From Intrasporangium calvum (GTDB lineage Bacteria; Actinomycetota; Actinomycetes; Actinomycetales; Dermatophilaceae), in the NCBI RefSeq assembly GCF_028446585.1, contig NZ_JAPFQL010000040.1, positions 1 through 37,760 on the forward strand: a DNA stretch of 37,760 nucleotides, written 5' to 3'. Below, piece by piece: positions 1 to 8,290 of this stretch. A program made the translations under genes and the position numbers. The notes under the pieces were generated by a model, which did no database searches, was not told the DNA's origin, and worked only from the letters and a program-made list of their open reading frames with translations. The number at the start of each line of letters is the position of its first letter. Position 1 is the stretch's first letter.

Positions 1-440
1 TGCACCGTGAACGTGCCGCCGGAGCTCTCCTCCGCACCGTTGGTCCAGACCGCGATGGTCTTGGTCTCGCCTGCCGGGATGACGACGGAGTCGGCGAACG
101 AGCCGCAGTCGACGTCCGGGTCCGAGATGCCGACGATGCAGAGGCTCATCTTGTCGTTGGACATCGCGGTGATCGCGCAGATCGTGTAGTCCTGCGAGCT
201 CTTGGTGTTGTCGAAGACGAGGAACGCGACGTTGCCCTTGTCGTAGCACTGCTCGCCGCTGGACTGGCCAGGCAGCTTGCACAACGAGCTCAGCTCGAAG
301 TTGATCTCCGGCTCCTCCGGCGAGGACGCGGAGGCGGGCGTGCTGGCGGCGACGGCCACGGCGGGGACCGCCCATGCCGCGCCCTTGACCACGGTGCGCC
401 GCGACGGGCGCAGACCGGAGCCGTTCTCGAAGTTGGTCAT
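1..440 (-). CDS. Tat-exported protein, partial (C-terminus outside window)
   Basis: An open frame reads leftward from ATG at 440 to the window edge without a stop (146 complete codons). The N-terminus carries a twin-arginine signal, SRRTVVK, followed by an Ala/Val-rich hydrophobic stretch ending near TPASA, so the product is probably exported folded by the Tat system. The mature part starts with an acidic EEPEINFEL segment and has several cysteines (CKLPG, EQCYDKG, YTICAI, LCIVG, VDCGS) that could form disulfides outside the cell. GAGGGG lies about nine bases before the ATG and supports the start. I do not recognise the mature domain. The 218 bases upstream (441-658) hold no gene and presumably carry its promoter. 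Confidence 0.75.
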   Translation of the reverse strand, partial: MTNFENGSGLRPSRRTVVKGAAWAVPAVAVAASTPASASSPEEPEINFELSSLCKLPGQSSGEQCYDKGNVAFLVFDNTKSSQDYTICAITAMSNDKMSLCIVGISDPDVDCGSFADSVVIPAGETKTIAVWTNGAEESSGGTFTV

Positions 441-658
441 GTGGGTGAATCCCCCTCAGGATTGGAAGCTGCTTGGGTTGCTCCGCGGCTCTGAACAAAT
501 GCAAACAACGCTCCCCGCGAGCCGAAGCCGACGATACCGCATGGCCAGCAGCGGCGGCGCGCCTTTCCACGCAGGTCAGGCGCCTGTTTGCTGATCTGTG
601 ACCCGGCCCACCGCAGGGCTGCACGAGGGTGGTCCGGGACCCTCCCCAACGGCATCCT

Positions 659-1726
659 TCAGGCCAGAGACTTCCCGACGGCCGACCAGACGCGCGCGTG
701 CCCCCGCGCGCTCTCTTCCCAGGTGAATGCCTCGGCTCGAAGTCGGCCGCGAGCCGCCATCTGCCGGACCTCCGACTCGCCGGAGACCGCGTGCAGGATG
801 CCCTCGGCCAGGCCGGCGGGCGTCGGGTCCACGAGGAGCCCTGCATCGCCGATCACTTCGGGGAGTGCACTCGTGCGGGCCGCGACGACCGGGACCCCCG
901 CGGCCATGCCCTCGAGCGCAGGCAGCCCAAATCCCTCGTAGTGCGAGGGGACGACGAGCGCCGACGCTCCGGCGACGAGGCCGGGCAGCAGGGCGCCGTC
1001 CACGCGCCCGACCAGGCGAGCCGACGGCAACGGCCTGAAGAGCTCGCTCCGCCGAGGGTGCTCAGGCCCCGCGACGACGAGGGTGAGGTCTGGTCGAGCC
1101 CGGGAGACCTCCCGCCACGCGGCGGCGAGCCCCTCGAGGTTCTTCCTGGCCGAGGCTCCCCCCGTGACGAGGACGTACGTCCCGTCGATGCCGAGTCGGG
1201 CCAACGAGTCGGGGGCGGCCGGCGCCGGATCGAAGAAGCGCCGGTCCACTCCGTTGTGCACGACGTGGGGTGCCTCGATGCCAAGCAGCTCGACCGCTTC
1301 CGCCGCGCTGAAGTGCGACACGCAGATGACCGCAGCAGCGCGGCGGAGCTCCTCACGCGCTGCCGGAACAGGAGGCGACTCATCCGGGAACTTCCACGCC
1401 ACGACGTCGTGCAGGGTGACCACGTCTGCTCGCGGTGACGGCGGCAGCTCGAGGTTCATCCGGTGGGAGACCGTGTCGCCGGCATAGAGCAACCGCCCCA
1501 CCTCGCGTCGCGCGACGGGAGAGGCCGAGGTCACCCAGCCCATCGGCAGCCGACGGTTCCCCGGCGTCGCCGCTCGCAGGGACCGAACGACAAGGCGACG
1601 TGCGGCCCACCCGGGGCCGTCCACACCGGCCAGCGCGGCGGCGGCTCGCGTGGCTATCTCTGCCTCGTAGACCTGGGCGCCCATCGGGTTGTCGGTGGCC
1701 ACGGTGGCGATCGTCAACCGTCGCAC
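659..1726 (-). CDS. GT4-family glycosyltransferase
   Basis: A 355-residue GT-B fold glycosyltransferase. The C-terminal half has the family-4 features: an NGVDRRFF segment, a GGASARKN loop opening the second Rossmann domain, and the E-x7-E motif EGFGLPALE followed by GMAAGVPVV. It probably transfers a sugar from a nucleotide-sugar donor to a lipid-linked repeat unit at the inner face of the membrane. Donor and acceptor cannot be read from the sequence. I chose GTG at 1726 because GGAAGGAGG sits about seven bases upstream; the frame stays open to ATG 1789, but that start has no comparable ribosome site. It is divergent from the GT4 gene at 1847, with 120 bases between them. Confidence 0.9.
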   Translation of the reverse strand: MRRLTIATVATDNPMGAQVYEAEIATRAAAALAGVDGPGWAARRLVVRSLRAATPGNRRLPMGWVTSASPVARREVGRLLYAGDTVSHRMNLELPPSPRADVVTLHDVVAWKFPDESPPVPAAREELRRAAAVICVSHFSAAEAVELLGIEAPHVVHNGVDRRFFDPAPAAPDSLARLGIDGTYVLVTGGASARKNLEGLAAAWREVSRARPDLTLVVAGPEHPRRSELFRPLPSARLVGRVDGALLPGLVAGASALVVPSHYEGFGLPALEGMAAGVPVVAARTSALPEVIGDAGLLVDPTPAGLAEGILHAVSGESEVRQMAARGRLRAEAFTWEESARGHARVWSAVGKSLA

Positions 1727-1846
1727 GAGGCCCCTCCTTCCGGTCCGAGCCGGGTTCCAGACCGCTCCCGCCGAGCGCTCCCGCATCATAGGGTGAGCCA
1801 GTGCCTGCCGGTGGCTGCGGGCACGAGGGACGAGGCCCGGAGGACC

Positions 1847-3007
1847 ATGGATCGGCGGATCGCGCTGGTGGCGTCATCATTCGATCCGCACACCGGCGGA
1901 GTCGAGGAGCACGTGCGGCACGTGGCCAGGGTGTTGGCCGCACGGGGTCATCACGTCGTCGTGTGGACCGTGGACCGTGGAGAGCACCTCGGCGCCCGAG
2001 ACATGGACGGCTTCGAGGTTCGCTACCTGCCCACCCCTTTGCCGGCCCGTTCGCTCAGGGCCCTGCTGACTTTCGGGACTCGGCTGCCCGCCGCCGTGAT
2101 GTCCTGGGTGGGCGCCTACCTCAGCTTCCGACCCGAGATCCTGCACGTCCACTGCTTCGGTCCCAATGGGGTCTACGCACTCGCCCTCAGCCGCCTCACC
2201 GGCACGCCGCTGGTGGTCAGCGGACATGGCGAGACCTTCATGGACGACGACCGCGTGTTCGAGAAGTCCGCGCTGCTGCGCCGTGCGCTGCGTCTGGCGG
2301 GCCGCCGCGCGGCAGCCGTCACCGCTTGCTCGACGATGGTGGCGGAGGCCCTGGAGACCGGTTTCGGGACGCAGCACCCCCACGTCGTGCCCAACGGAGT
2401 GGAGCTCGACGCCCGCGCCGAGCGGGCGCCGCAGGATCCGCCGACCTGGTGGCCTCTGTCTACCGTGGTCGTGGGAGCCGTGGGCCGCATCGAGCAGGTC
2501 AAGGGCTTCGACCTCCTCGTGCGGGCCTTCGCCTCGGTCCGGCGTCCCGGGGAGCACCTGGTCATCGCCGGCGACGGTGCGGCCCTGCCCCGGCTCGCGG
2601 CCCTGGTCGAGGAGCTCGATGCCGCCGAGGCGGTGGTCCTGCCCGGGCGGATCAGCCGGCCCGAGGTCGCCTGGCTCATGGAGCACTCGACGGTGGTGGT
2701 GGTGCCGAGCCGAGTCGAGGCATTCGGGATCGTGGCTCTCGAGGCCTGGCGAGGAGGCTCTCCACTGCTCCTCACGGAGAACAGCGGCGCGCGGGACGTC
2801 GTCACCGACGGCGTCGACGCCTTCTTGGTCGACCCGACCGACCTGACCGCCCTGGGCGCCGCCATCCGCAGGGTGGTCGACGACCCGGATACCAGCTCCG
2901 TCGTGGCACGGAACGGTCACATGAGCGTGCAGGCCTACTCGTGGGAGCGGGTCTGCGACGACTACATAGCCATCTATGACGTTGTCCTGCCTAAGGCCCC
3001 ACAGTGA
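1847..3007 (+). CDS. GT4-family glycosyltransferase
   Basis: A 386-residue GT4 glycosyltransferase. The N-terminal domain starts with ALVASSFDPHTGGVEEHV, the usual glycine-rich acceptor/donor loop. The C-terminal domain has VGRIEQVKG, VIAGDG and the E-x7-E motif EAFGIVALE. ATG 1847 is preceded by GGAGG a few bases upstream. The frame is open far upstream, but only as antisense of the neighbouring gene. Its stop overlaps the GTG of the next glycosyltransferase (GTGA, 3004-3007), so the two are probably translated together. Role inferred: one sugar addition in polysaccharide repeat assembly; specificity unknown. Confidence 0.92.
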   Translation: MDRRIALVASSFDPHTGGVEEHVRHVARVLAARGHHVVVWTVDRGEHLGARDMDGFEVRYLPTPLPARSLRALLTFGTRLPAAVMSWVGAYLSFRPEILHVHCFGPNGVYALALSRLTGTPLVVSGHGETFMDDDRVFEKSALLRRALRLAGRRAAAVTACSTMVAEALETGFGTQHPHVVPNGVELDARAERAPQDPPTWWPLSTVVVGAVGRIEQVKGFDLLVRAFASVRRPGEHLVIAGDGAALPRLAALVEELDAAEAVVLPGRISRPEVAWLMEHSTVVVVPSRVEAFGIVALEAWRGGSPLLLTENSGARDVVTDGVDAFLVDPTDLTALGAAIRRVVDDPDTSSVVARNGHMSVQAYSWERVCDDYIAIYDVVLPKAPQ

Positions 3008-4080
3008 GGAGCGGGACCCGGACGAGCGCCATGGGGGTGGGCCTGAACGGCAAGTGGTTGAGCCAGCCCATCACCGGGACGCAGCGCTACGCCGGTGAGA
3101 TCGCCCGCCGCGTGATACCGCAGCTCGATGGCCCGGTCACGCTCCATCTGCCCCGGGACGCCGAGGCCCCAGCCTGGCTGCCGCCGAGCGTCACTGTCAG
3201 GCGGTCACCCCTGCGGGGCACGATCTTCGAGCAGCTCTGGCTGCCGTGGGCGGCGCGGCGAGACCTTCTCGTGAGCCTCGGCGGGCCGGCCCCCCTGGCC
3301 GCGCCACGCCAGATCGTGACGATGCACGACGCCTCACCGTTCCGTTTCCCCGACACCTACAGCCGGCTGTTCGGGACCTGGTATCGCTTCATGTACCGCG
3401 TCCTCGCCCATCGAGCGGCAGCGATCCTCACCGTGTCGGAGTTCAGCGCGTCGGAGCTGGCCGAGGTCCTCGGCGTCGCTCGCAACCGGTTCGTGGTCGC
3501 CGGCAACGGCAGCGACCACGTCGACGGCATCAAGCCCGTCCGCCCGTTGCTGGACGGTCTCGATGCGGACTTCGTCCTCTGTGTGGGCACGTTCGCCAAG
3601 CACAAGAACCTCGCGGACACCTTGACCGCACTGGAGTCCCAGTCGGTGCGCACCATCGTGGTGGGAGCCTCCGGTTCGGACCGGGTCTTCCACGCCGAGC
3701 GCCGACAGGACTGGCAGCACGCCACCTTTGCCGGACGGCTCTCCGACGGCGAGATCGTCTGGCTCTACGACCATGCTCGGTGCCTCGTCTTCCCTTCGCG
3801 CTACGAGGGTTTCGGGCTGCCGATCGTCGAGGCACAGCGACGAGGCTGTCCCGTCGTCGCACTCGCAGCCGCTTCCGTCCCTGAAGTCGCAGGCGACGGG
3901 GCCGAGCTCGTGGCAGCCACCGAAGAGCTTCCCGCGGCCGTCCGCGATGTCCTGGGCGACCCCGCGCGGCGCGACGAGCTCAGGGCTGCCGGACGCGCGA
4001 ACGCCGGACGTCGCCGCTGGCGGGGCAGTGCCGAGACCGTCGCCCGGCTGATCCTGAGGATCCGGACCGCCCAGGGGTGA
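3004..4080 (+). CDS. GT4-family glycosyltransferase
   Basis: A 358-residue GT4 enzyme with GLNGKWLSQPITGTQRY at the N-terminus, a type seen in mannosyl/rhamnosyl-transferase-like proteins. It also has TMHDASPFRFP, a CVGTFAKHKN loop and EGFGLPIVE as the E-x7-E motif. GTG 3004 overlaps the preceding stop, and AAGG lies about eight bases upstream. ATG 3031 would give a product starting MGVGLNGKW and is a fair alternative. This is the second gene of a two-gene rightward operon and converges with the membrane-protein gene ending at 4122. Donor sugar unknown. Confidence 0.92.
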   Translation: MRSGTRTSAMGVGLNGKWLSQPITGTQRYAGEIARRVIPQLDGPVTLHLPRDAEAPAWLPPSVTVRRSPLRGTIFEQLWLPWAARRDLLVSLGGPAPLAAPRQIVTMHDASPFRFPDTYSRLFGTWYRFMYRVLAHRAAAILTVSEFSASELAEVLGVARNRFVVAGNGSDHVDGIKPVRPLLDGLDADFVLCVGTFAKHKNLADTLTALESQSVRTIVVGASGSDRVFHAERRQDWQHATFAGRLSDGEIVWLYDHARCLVFPSRYEGFGLPIVEAQRRGCPVVALAAASVPEVAGDGAELVAATEELPAAVRDVLGDPARRDELRAAGRANAGRRRWRGSAETVARLILRIRTAQG

Positions 4081-4121
4081 TGGGCGCCCGCGAACAGGCC
4101 GGGCACGCCCGTCGCACCCGG

Positions 4122-4703
4122 TCAGATCGAGCGCACCAGAATGAACCAGGCGATGACCGGGACGCCCGCCGCCAGGACGATCCCGAAGACCCGGAAGGCT
4201 GCGGCGTGGCTGTAGACCCGGACCAAGATCGCCGCCAGCACCCCGATCCCGAAGATCGCGATCGACCAGTTGGCGAAGCGGGCGCTCAGCTCGACGATCT
4301 CGGCCGACTTGGTGATGTTGGCGATCGTCGCGGCCTTGCCGGCCGGCCCCCACGGCGCGGGGAGGGGAACCTGCGCGAACAGCAGGGCGGCGATGCCGAT
4401 GACATCCGTCTTGATGTGGGACTGTCGGCGCGCAGCCATCTGGCGACGCTCGCGAACTGACGGCCGCACCCGCGGCGGCGCCGCGGCAAGCGCTCGCGGG
4501 ATCGTCAGCAGGCAGCCCGGGAGGCCGACGAGCAGAGCGAGCAGACCGGCATACAGCTTGGGGCGGGTGTCACTCGCGAAGGCCAGGGTCGTGACGACCG
4601 GAACCGTCGCCCGAGTCAGGACCCAGACATAGACCAGGAAGAGGAGTACGGCGCCCACCGCGACAGGGACATCGCCACTGATGGGCCCCGACCTTCTCGA
4701 CAT
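4122..4703 (-). CDS. multi-pass membrane protein of unknown function
   Basis: A 193-residue protein with about five hydrophobic segments: VAVGAVLLFLVYVWVL near the start, LYAGLLALLVGLPGCLL, IGIAALLFAQVPLP, AIFGIGVLAAILV and FGIVLAAGVPVIAWFIL. A basic loop (VRERRQMAARRQSH) lies in the middle. I recognise no family motif. The frame is open far upstream, but ATG 4703 is the likely start: it opens directly into the first membrane segment, and a TACACT box lies seven bases before it, fitting a leaderless transcript. It is divergent from the broken small gene starting near 4745. Confidence 0.75.
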   Translation of the reverse strand: MSRRSGPISGDVPVAVGAVLLFLVYVWVLTRATVPVVTTLAFASDTRPKLYAGLLALLVGLPGCLLTIPRALAAAPPRVRPSVRERRQMAARRQSHIKTDVIGIAALLFAQVPLPAPWGPAGKAATIANITKSAEIVELSARFANWSIAIFGIGVLAAILVRVYSHAAAFRVFGIVLAAGVPVIAWFILVRSI

Positions 4704-4710
4704 GACGGCC

Positions 4711-4716
4711 AGTGTA
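4711..4716 (-). promoter_or_regulatory. putative -10 box (leaderless) for the membrane-protein gene
   Basis: TACACT on the minus strand, with seven bases between it and ATG 4703. That spacing would place transcription start at or next to the start codon. No ribosome-binding site is present. Inferred from sequence only. Confidence 0.4.
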
Positions 4717-4744
4717 TTCAGCCTGTGCAACCTGGACCCGCCGG

Positions 4745-5012
4745 GTGGAGGGCACGCGAGACCTGCCGGAGCCGGACTGGTTCGACCGGACCGCGGGGAA
4801 GCGGCTCCCGACAGCGCCTCGGGCAGGGAGCGCCGCGAGCGCCGGCGCAACCGGAAGGTGCTCATCGGGGCCATGGTGTCCGGCTCGGGCCGGTGCTCGC
4901 GGTCGGCGGTTACCTCGCCTGGCTCAACCGCATCATCAGGGACATCGTGAAGCAGGCGACACTGCTGCCCGAGCGGGGCAGCCACCCCACCGTGCTGGAG
5001 ACCTACGAGTAG
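4745..5012 (+). pseudogene. frameshifted small membrane-protein gene
   Basis: A protein-like signal passes through three reading frames. Frame one reads VEGTRDLPEPDWFDRTAGKR from GTG 4745. About 4805 the sense moves to another frame reading DSASGRERRERRRNRKVL then IGAMVSG. Around 4885 it moves again to LGPVLAVGGYLAWLNRIIRD and ends LPERGSHPTVLETYE at the stop at 5010-5012. Joined, the pieces make a plausible protein of about 90-100 residues with one membrane segment and a charged tail. Both shifts are in the same direction. It may be a decayed gene or contain two sequencing errors. The original start is uncertain; GTG 4712 is also in frame with the first piece. Confidence 0.4.
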
Positions 5013-5016
5013 AAGG

Positions 5017-5994
5017 TCAGGCCTCTTCCCAGACCGTGAGATCCGGGCCGCTGACCCACGTGCGGTCGTCGACCACGAGCCAACCGGCTCCCTCTGCGAC
5101 CGAGAGGGCCACGTTGCCGCCGGTCGGGGCGTCCGCCTCGATGCAGGCAACCTCGCCGGGCTCGATCCCCTGAACCACCTTGGCCACCTGAAGGCCGTCG
5201 CATCCCTCGGCGCGGAGACGCACGACGTAGGTCGTCAGGACGCCGCCTTCGAGACGGTTGGCGAGCGCCACGGCGCCACTGGCCTCCCCGGAGTCGCTCC
5301 AGCCGACACCCCCGTCCTCGGTCACCCTGACCGAACCGTCGCTGCAGAGGGCCTCAGCCTGCTGCGATGACGTCCGGGACAGGTCGAGGACGGTGTCGTC
5401 TCCGCAGGGCCGGGCTGCGGGTGACTGTGGCGTGGTCACCTCGGTGGGGACGTCCAGCTTGCGGGCCCAGCCGCCCACCAGGGCAACTGGGCCCGCCCAG
5501 GCCTGCCCCCCGTCCTCCGTCGTGAACTGGTCCTGGGCACAGCCCTCCGCGCCGCCGACGATGAAGCCCCGATCCAGATCGAGCGGCTGGATGCGCGAGA
5601 TGGTCCCAGCGGGGGGCTCGACCTCGTCCCAGGTGGTGCCACCATCGACGGTGATGCTGAGCGTGGCCCCTCCTGCCGCGCACGTCCCCACCGTGGCCCG
5701 CCAGGCAACCTCGAGGTCGAGCGCTGCGAGGAGGATGCGGACCGGCCGCGGGGAGGACTGGCCCTCAGTGGAGCTGGTGGCCGCGTCCCGGGGTGTGGCC
5801 GTCGGGGACGTGGGCGCCTCGGCCCCCTGGGCAGGTGTCTCGGTGGGTTCGGTCGCGTCGGCACTGGCGCTCGTCACGACGGACGGCGTCGTGCTCGCGC
5901 TCTCCGCCGATGGTGGGCGCAGCGCCAGGTAGACGAGCACCACGTCGACGAGCAGGAACACCACCAGCCCCGCCGTCGAGATTCCCCGTTTCAT
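5017..5994 (-). CDS. membrane-anchored extracytoplasmic protein with Asp-box (BNR-like) repeats
   Basis: A 325-residue protein. Residues about 7-25 form an N-terminal signal anchor (STAGLVVFLLVDVVLVYLA). A Ser/Thr/Pro/Ala-rich linker runs to about residue 85, and a globular domain follows with three Asp-box-type motifs: TVDGGTTWDEV, TEDGGQAWAG and TEDGGVGWSDS. Such boxes mark beta-propeller blades in sialidases and photosystem-II-stability-type proteins. Catalytic sialidase residues are not evident, so a binding or structural role outside the membrane is more likely. Several cysteines may pair. ATG 5994 has AGGAG about ten bases upstream. It is divergent from the pyruvyl transferase at 6081 and its exact role is unknown. 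Confidence 0.82.
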   Translation of the reverse strand: MKRGISTAGLVVFLLVDVVLVYLALRPPSAESASTTPSVVTSASADATEPTETPAQGAEAPTSPTATPRDAATSSTEGQSSPRPVRILLAALDLEVAWRATVGTCAAGGATLSITVDGGTTWDEVEPPAGTISRIQPLDLDRGFIVGGAEGCAQDQFTTEDGGQAWAGPVALVGGWARKLDVPTEVTTPQSPAARPCGDDTVLDLSRTSSQQAEALCSDGSVRVTEDGGVGWSDSGEASGAVALANRLEGGVLTTYVVRLRAEGCDGLQVAKVVQGIEPGEVACIEADAPTGGNVALSVAEGAGWLVVDDRTWVSGPDLTVWEEA

Positions 5995-6067
5995 CCCTCA
6001 ACCGCTCCTGCCGTGCGCTCCCGTTCGATGCGCCCATGCTAGAGGGCAGCGCGCCGGGCGCCCCTGC

Positions 6068-6073
6068 GATACT
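6068..6073 (+). promoter_or_regulatory. putative -10 box (leaderless) for the pyruvyl transferase gene
   Basis: GATACT followed by seven bases and GTG 6081. It matches the arrangement seen before several other genes in the window, but its first base departs from TANNNT, so support is modest. Confidence 0.3.
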
Positions 6074-6080
6074 GCGCAGC

Positions 6081-6986
6081 GTGGAATACGACCATCCGGC
6101 TCGCAGGAGGGCCAGGGCCGCGCGCCGGCTCCTCGGAGCCGGGCTCCGCCCAGAGGTGTGGCGCGGGGGCACGTCGGTCGAGGGTTACTGGTGGGACGGC
6201 CACGAGAACTTCGGTGATGCCATGACGCCCTGGCTCCTGCCCCGCTACGGCGTCGTCCCGATCCACCGCGAACCGGCCCGCGCACGGTTCGTCGGCGTGG
6301 GCAGCATCCTCGAGTTCCTGCCCGAGGCCTTCGACGGGCTGATCTGGGGCAGCGGCCTGATGCACGAGACACCTCGACCGTTGCCGGACGCCACCGTCCT
6401 CGCGGTGCGCGGGAGGTTGACCCACGAGCTGCTGGGCAGCCCACCCGTCCGCGCCCTCGGCGACCCGGGTCTCCTCGTCGCCCGACACCGACGCCGCCGG
6501 GCTCCGCGCTGGCAGCTCGGGATCGCGGCCCACGGCCACCACCGGGACGATGCGCACCTCCGAGCCCTCGCCGCGGCCCACCCGGGCCGGGTCCGGCTGA
6601 TTGACGTCAACCGGTCCGTTCCCCGTGTCGTCCACGACATCACGTCCTGCGGCGCGGTGCTGGCGACGTCGCTGCACGGGCTCATCACCGCGGATGCCTT
6701 CGGGATCCCTGCCGCGTGGTTCGTCTGGTCACCGGCCCTGTCCGGAGGGGACTTCAAGTTCCGGGACTACGAGTCCGTGGTGTCACCGGGGTCCTCTCGG
6801 CGCTTCAGCCTGGACCCGGAGATGGACGTCGACCAGCTCGTCCGCGAGACCGCCCAGGTCTCGGCCACGTCGGTCGCGGACTGCGTCAGAGCACTGGAGG
6901 CGGCCACCCACGAACTGCAGCGCATCGCCCGTCAGGGCGCCCGCTTCCCCGCCGCGACGGTGCGTCAGGTGCTCGACCGCGGCTGA
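6081..6986 (+). CDS. polysaccharide pyruvyl transferase family protein
   Basis: A 301-residue member of the polysaccharide pyruvyl transferase (CsaB-like) family, which moves a pyruvyl group from phosphoenolpyruvate onto a sugar as a ketal. Family features seen are GHENFGDAMTPWLL (the N-x-G-D segment), IWGSGLM, ALGDPGLLV and the C-terminal TSLHGLITADAFGIP motif. GTG 6081 is chosen because a -10-like box sits seven bases before it. ATG 6036 is an in-frame alternative with no ribosome site. Its last 22 bases overlap the end of the convergent glycosyltransferase. Some members of this superfamily act on other substrates, so pyruvylation of this polymer is an inference. Confidence 0.85.
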   Translation: MEYDHPARRRARAARRLLGAGLRPEVWRGGTSVEGYWWDGHENFGDAMTPWLLPRYGVVPIHREPARARFVGVGSILEFLPEAFDGLIWGSGLMHETPRPLPDATVLAVRGRLTHELLGSPPVRALGDPGLLVARHRRRRAPRWQLGIAAHGHHRDDAHLRALAAAHPGRVRLIDVNRSVPRVVHDITSCGAVLATSLHGLITADAFGIPAAWFVWSPALSGGDFKFRDYESVVSPGSSRRFSLDPEMDVDQLVRETAQVSATSVADCVRALEAATHELQRIARQGARFPAATVRQVLDRG

Positions 6987-8290
6987 GCGCCTCCGTCGCG
7001 GTCCACCCCGGGCGCATCGGCAACCCGATGCAGGACCCCCGCCATCTGTGCGACTCGGTCGGCCCAAGACGGCACTGGGGGCACTCGGGGCACTGGGGGC
7101 ACTGGGGGCACTGGGGGCACTGTGGGCACTGATCGACCCGGCTGCCCGGAGGAGCCGCCGCCTGCCGCATCACCCGACCCGCCACCCGCTGGTGACGACC
7201 GCATCCCGTCGACGACCGCCGCCGCGAAGTCGTCCCGGTCGACGATGCTGACGAGCGGGTCGTTGGCGTCGCGGAAGCCGGCGACAGCGGTGCTGACCAC
7301 CGGACGCCCAACCGCCCGGTACTCGTAGAGCTTGATCGGGTCGAGGCTCTCCGTGAACGGCGTGACCGCATGTGGCACGAGGAGAACGTCGGCGTGCTGG
7401 AGATATCCGGGAACCTCTGCGGCGGGCCGGGCGCCGAGCAGGACCGCTCCTGCCTCGCGGAGCCGCTGGAGGTCGGCCGCCGGCAAGGACACAGGACCGA
7501 CGAGGACTAGGCGGCCCACACCGGAGAGGGCCTGTGCAGTCCGGGCACACAGCTCGACATCGAGGCGGTCCCGGTGTGCCGTCCCGACGTAGAGGGCCAC
7601 CGGGTCGGGCGGCAGGTCACCCGGGCGAGGGCGGGGTGATCCGTAGGCCGCGACGTCGACGGCATTGGGCACCAGGGTGACCTTCCTACCCTTGCCCTTG
7701 GTGCGGGCCAGGGCTGGGGAGCAGACGACCACCTCTCGGGCCCGTTCGAGCAGCAGCGCCTCGGCGCGCGCCCGTCGGGAGGTCTCGGCGGGAGAGCGGT
7801 CGGCGAGGAGCCAGTCGTCCGTCACGTCGTACAGCGCCGGCCAGCCAGTGGCCTCAAGGACCGCGGCGCCGTCGGGGTCGTTCACCCAGAGCAGCGGGGC
7901 GAGGAACCCGAGGCGGCGAGCCGCCTCCATGGTGCGCGCCGCGAGCCGCTCGTCGGCGCGGCGGTCAAGCCGTCTCGGGAGCCACTTCGCCGGCTCCAGG
8001 AGCCAGAGCCGCCCGGCAGGGACCCCGGGGACCGGAGGCGCCGGGCGGAGACCCCGTGGCAGTTGGGGCCGGCGCCGGCGCAGCAGGTCGTGCACCGGGT
8101 CGACCGCCGGCTCGACGAAGAGGACGCGCAGGCCCGGGTCAAGGCGCAGGAGGCCGGCGAGGAGGTGCTGGTTGCGACGCCACACCTGATCCCAACGCTC
8201 CAGCGACAGGACGACGAGATCGGTCCGCCCTCCGCCGATGGGCGCGGGGCCACCCGCGAGGCCACCCTCCAGTCCGTCCACGCCGTTCAC
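6965..8290 (-). CDS. GT4-like glycosyltransferase with C-terminal Pro-Val repeats
   Basis: A 441-residue protein. The N-terminal domain contains SLERWDQVWRRNQHLL and FVEPAVDP. WVNDPD and YDVTDDW follow, typical of a GT4 subgroup with this Asp-rich stretch. The C-terminal Rossmann domain has LYVGTAHRDR and ESLDPIKLYEYRAVGRPVV. Near residues 385-410 is a low-complexity VPPVPPVP stretch encoded by a 9-base tandem repeat. The GTG start at 8290 overlaps the preceding stop (GTGA on the minus strand, 8287-8290). It is the last gene of a four-gene leftward operon, and its 3' end overlaps the convergent pyruvyl transferase gene. Substrate unknown. Confidence 0.88.
   Translation of the reverse strand: MNGVDGLEGGLAGGPAPIGGGRTDLVVLSLERWDQVWRRNQHLLAGLLRLDPGLRVLFVEPAVDPVHDLLRRRRPQLPRGLRPAPPVPGVPAGRLWLLEPAKWLPRRLDRRADERLAARTMEAARRLGFLAPLLWVNDPDGAAVLEATGWPALYDVTDDWLLADRSPAETSRRARAEALLLERAREVVVCSPALARTKGKGRKVTLVPNAVDVAAYGSPRPRPGDLPPDPVALYVGTAHRDRLDVELCARTAQALSGVGRLVLVGPVSLPAADLQRLREAGAVLLGARPAAEVPGYLQHADVLLVPHAVTPFTESLDPIKLYEYRAVGRPVVSTAVAGFRDANDPLVSIVDRDDFAAAVVDGMRSSPAGGGSGDAAGGGSSGQPGRSVPTVPPVPPVPPVPRVPPVPSWADRVAQMAGVLHRVADAPGVDRDGGAQPRSST
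7071..7133. repeat. 9-base tandem repeat, seven units
   Basis: Seven head-to-tail units of GGCACTGGG, with units two, six and seven slightly changed. On the minus strand it encodes the PPV/PRV repeat in the tail of the glycosyltransferase at 6965-8290. The unit length is a multiple of three, so slippage would keep the frame. Confidence 0.9.

Noticed and set aside
441-658. Small gene or RNA in the gap left of the first glycosyltransferase
   Set aside because: Short open frames there have no ribosome site or protein-like composition, and no stable RNA structure was apparent. It probably holds only the promoter of the Tat-signal gene.
5017-5994. Active sialidase
   Set aside because: Asp-box motifs are present, but the arginine triad and the FRIP-type motif of sialidases are not visible.
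7071-7133. CRISPR array
   Set aside because: The units are 9 bases, head-to-tail without spacers, and are coding in frame. No cas gene is present.
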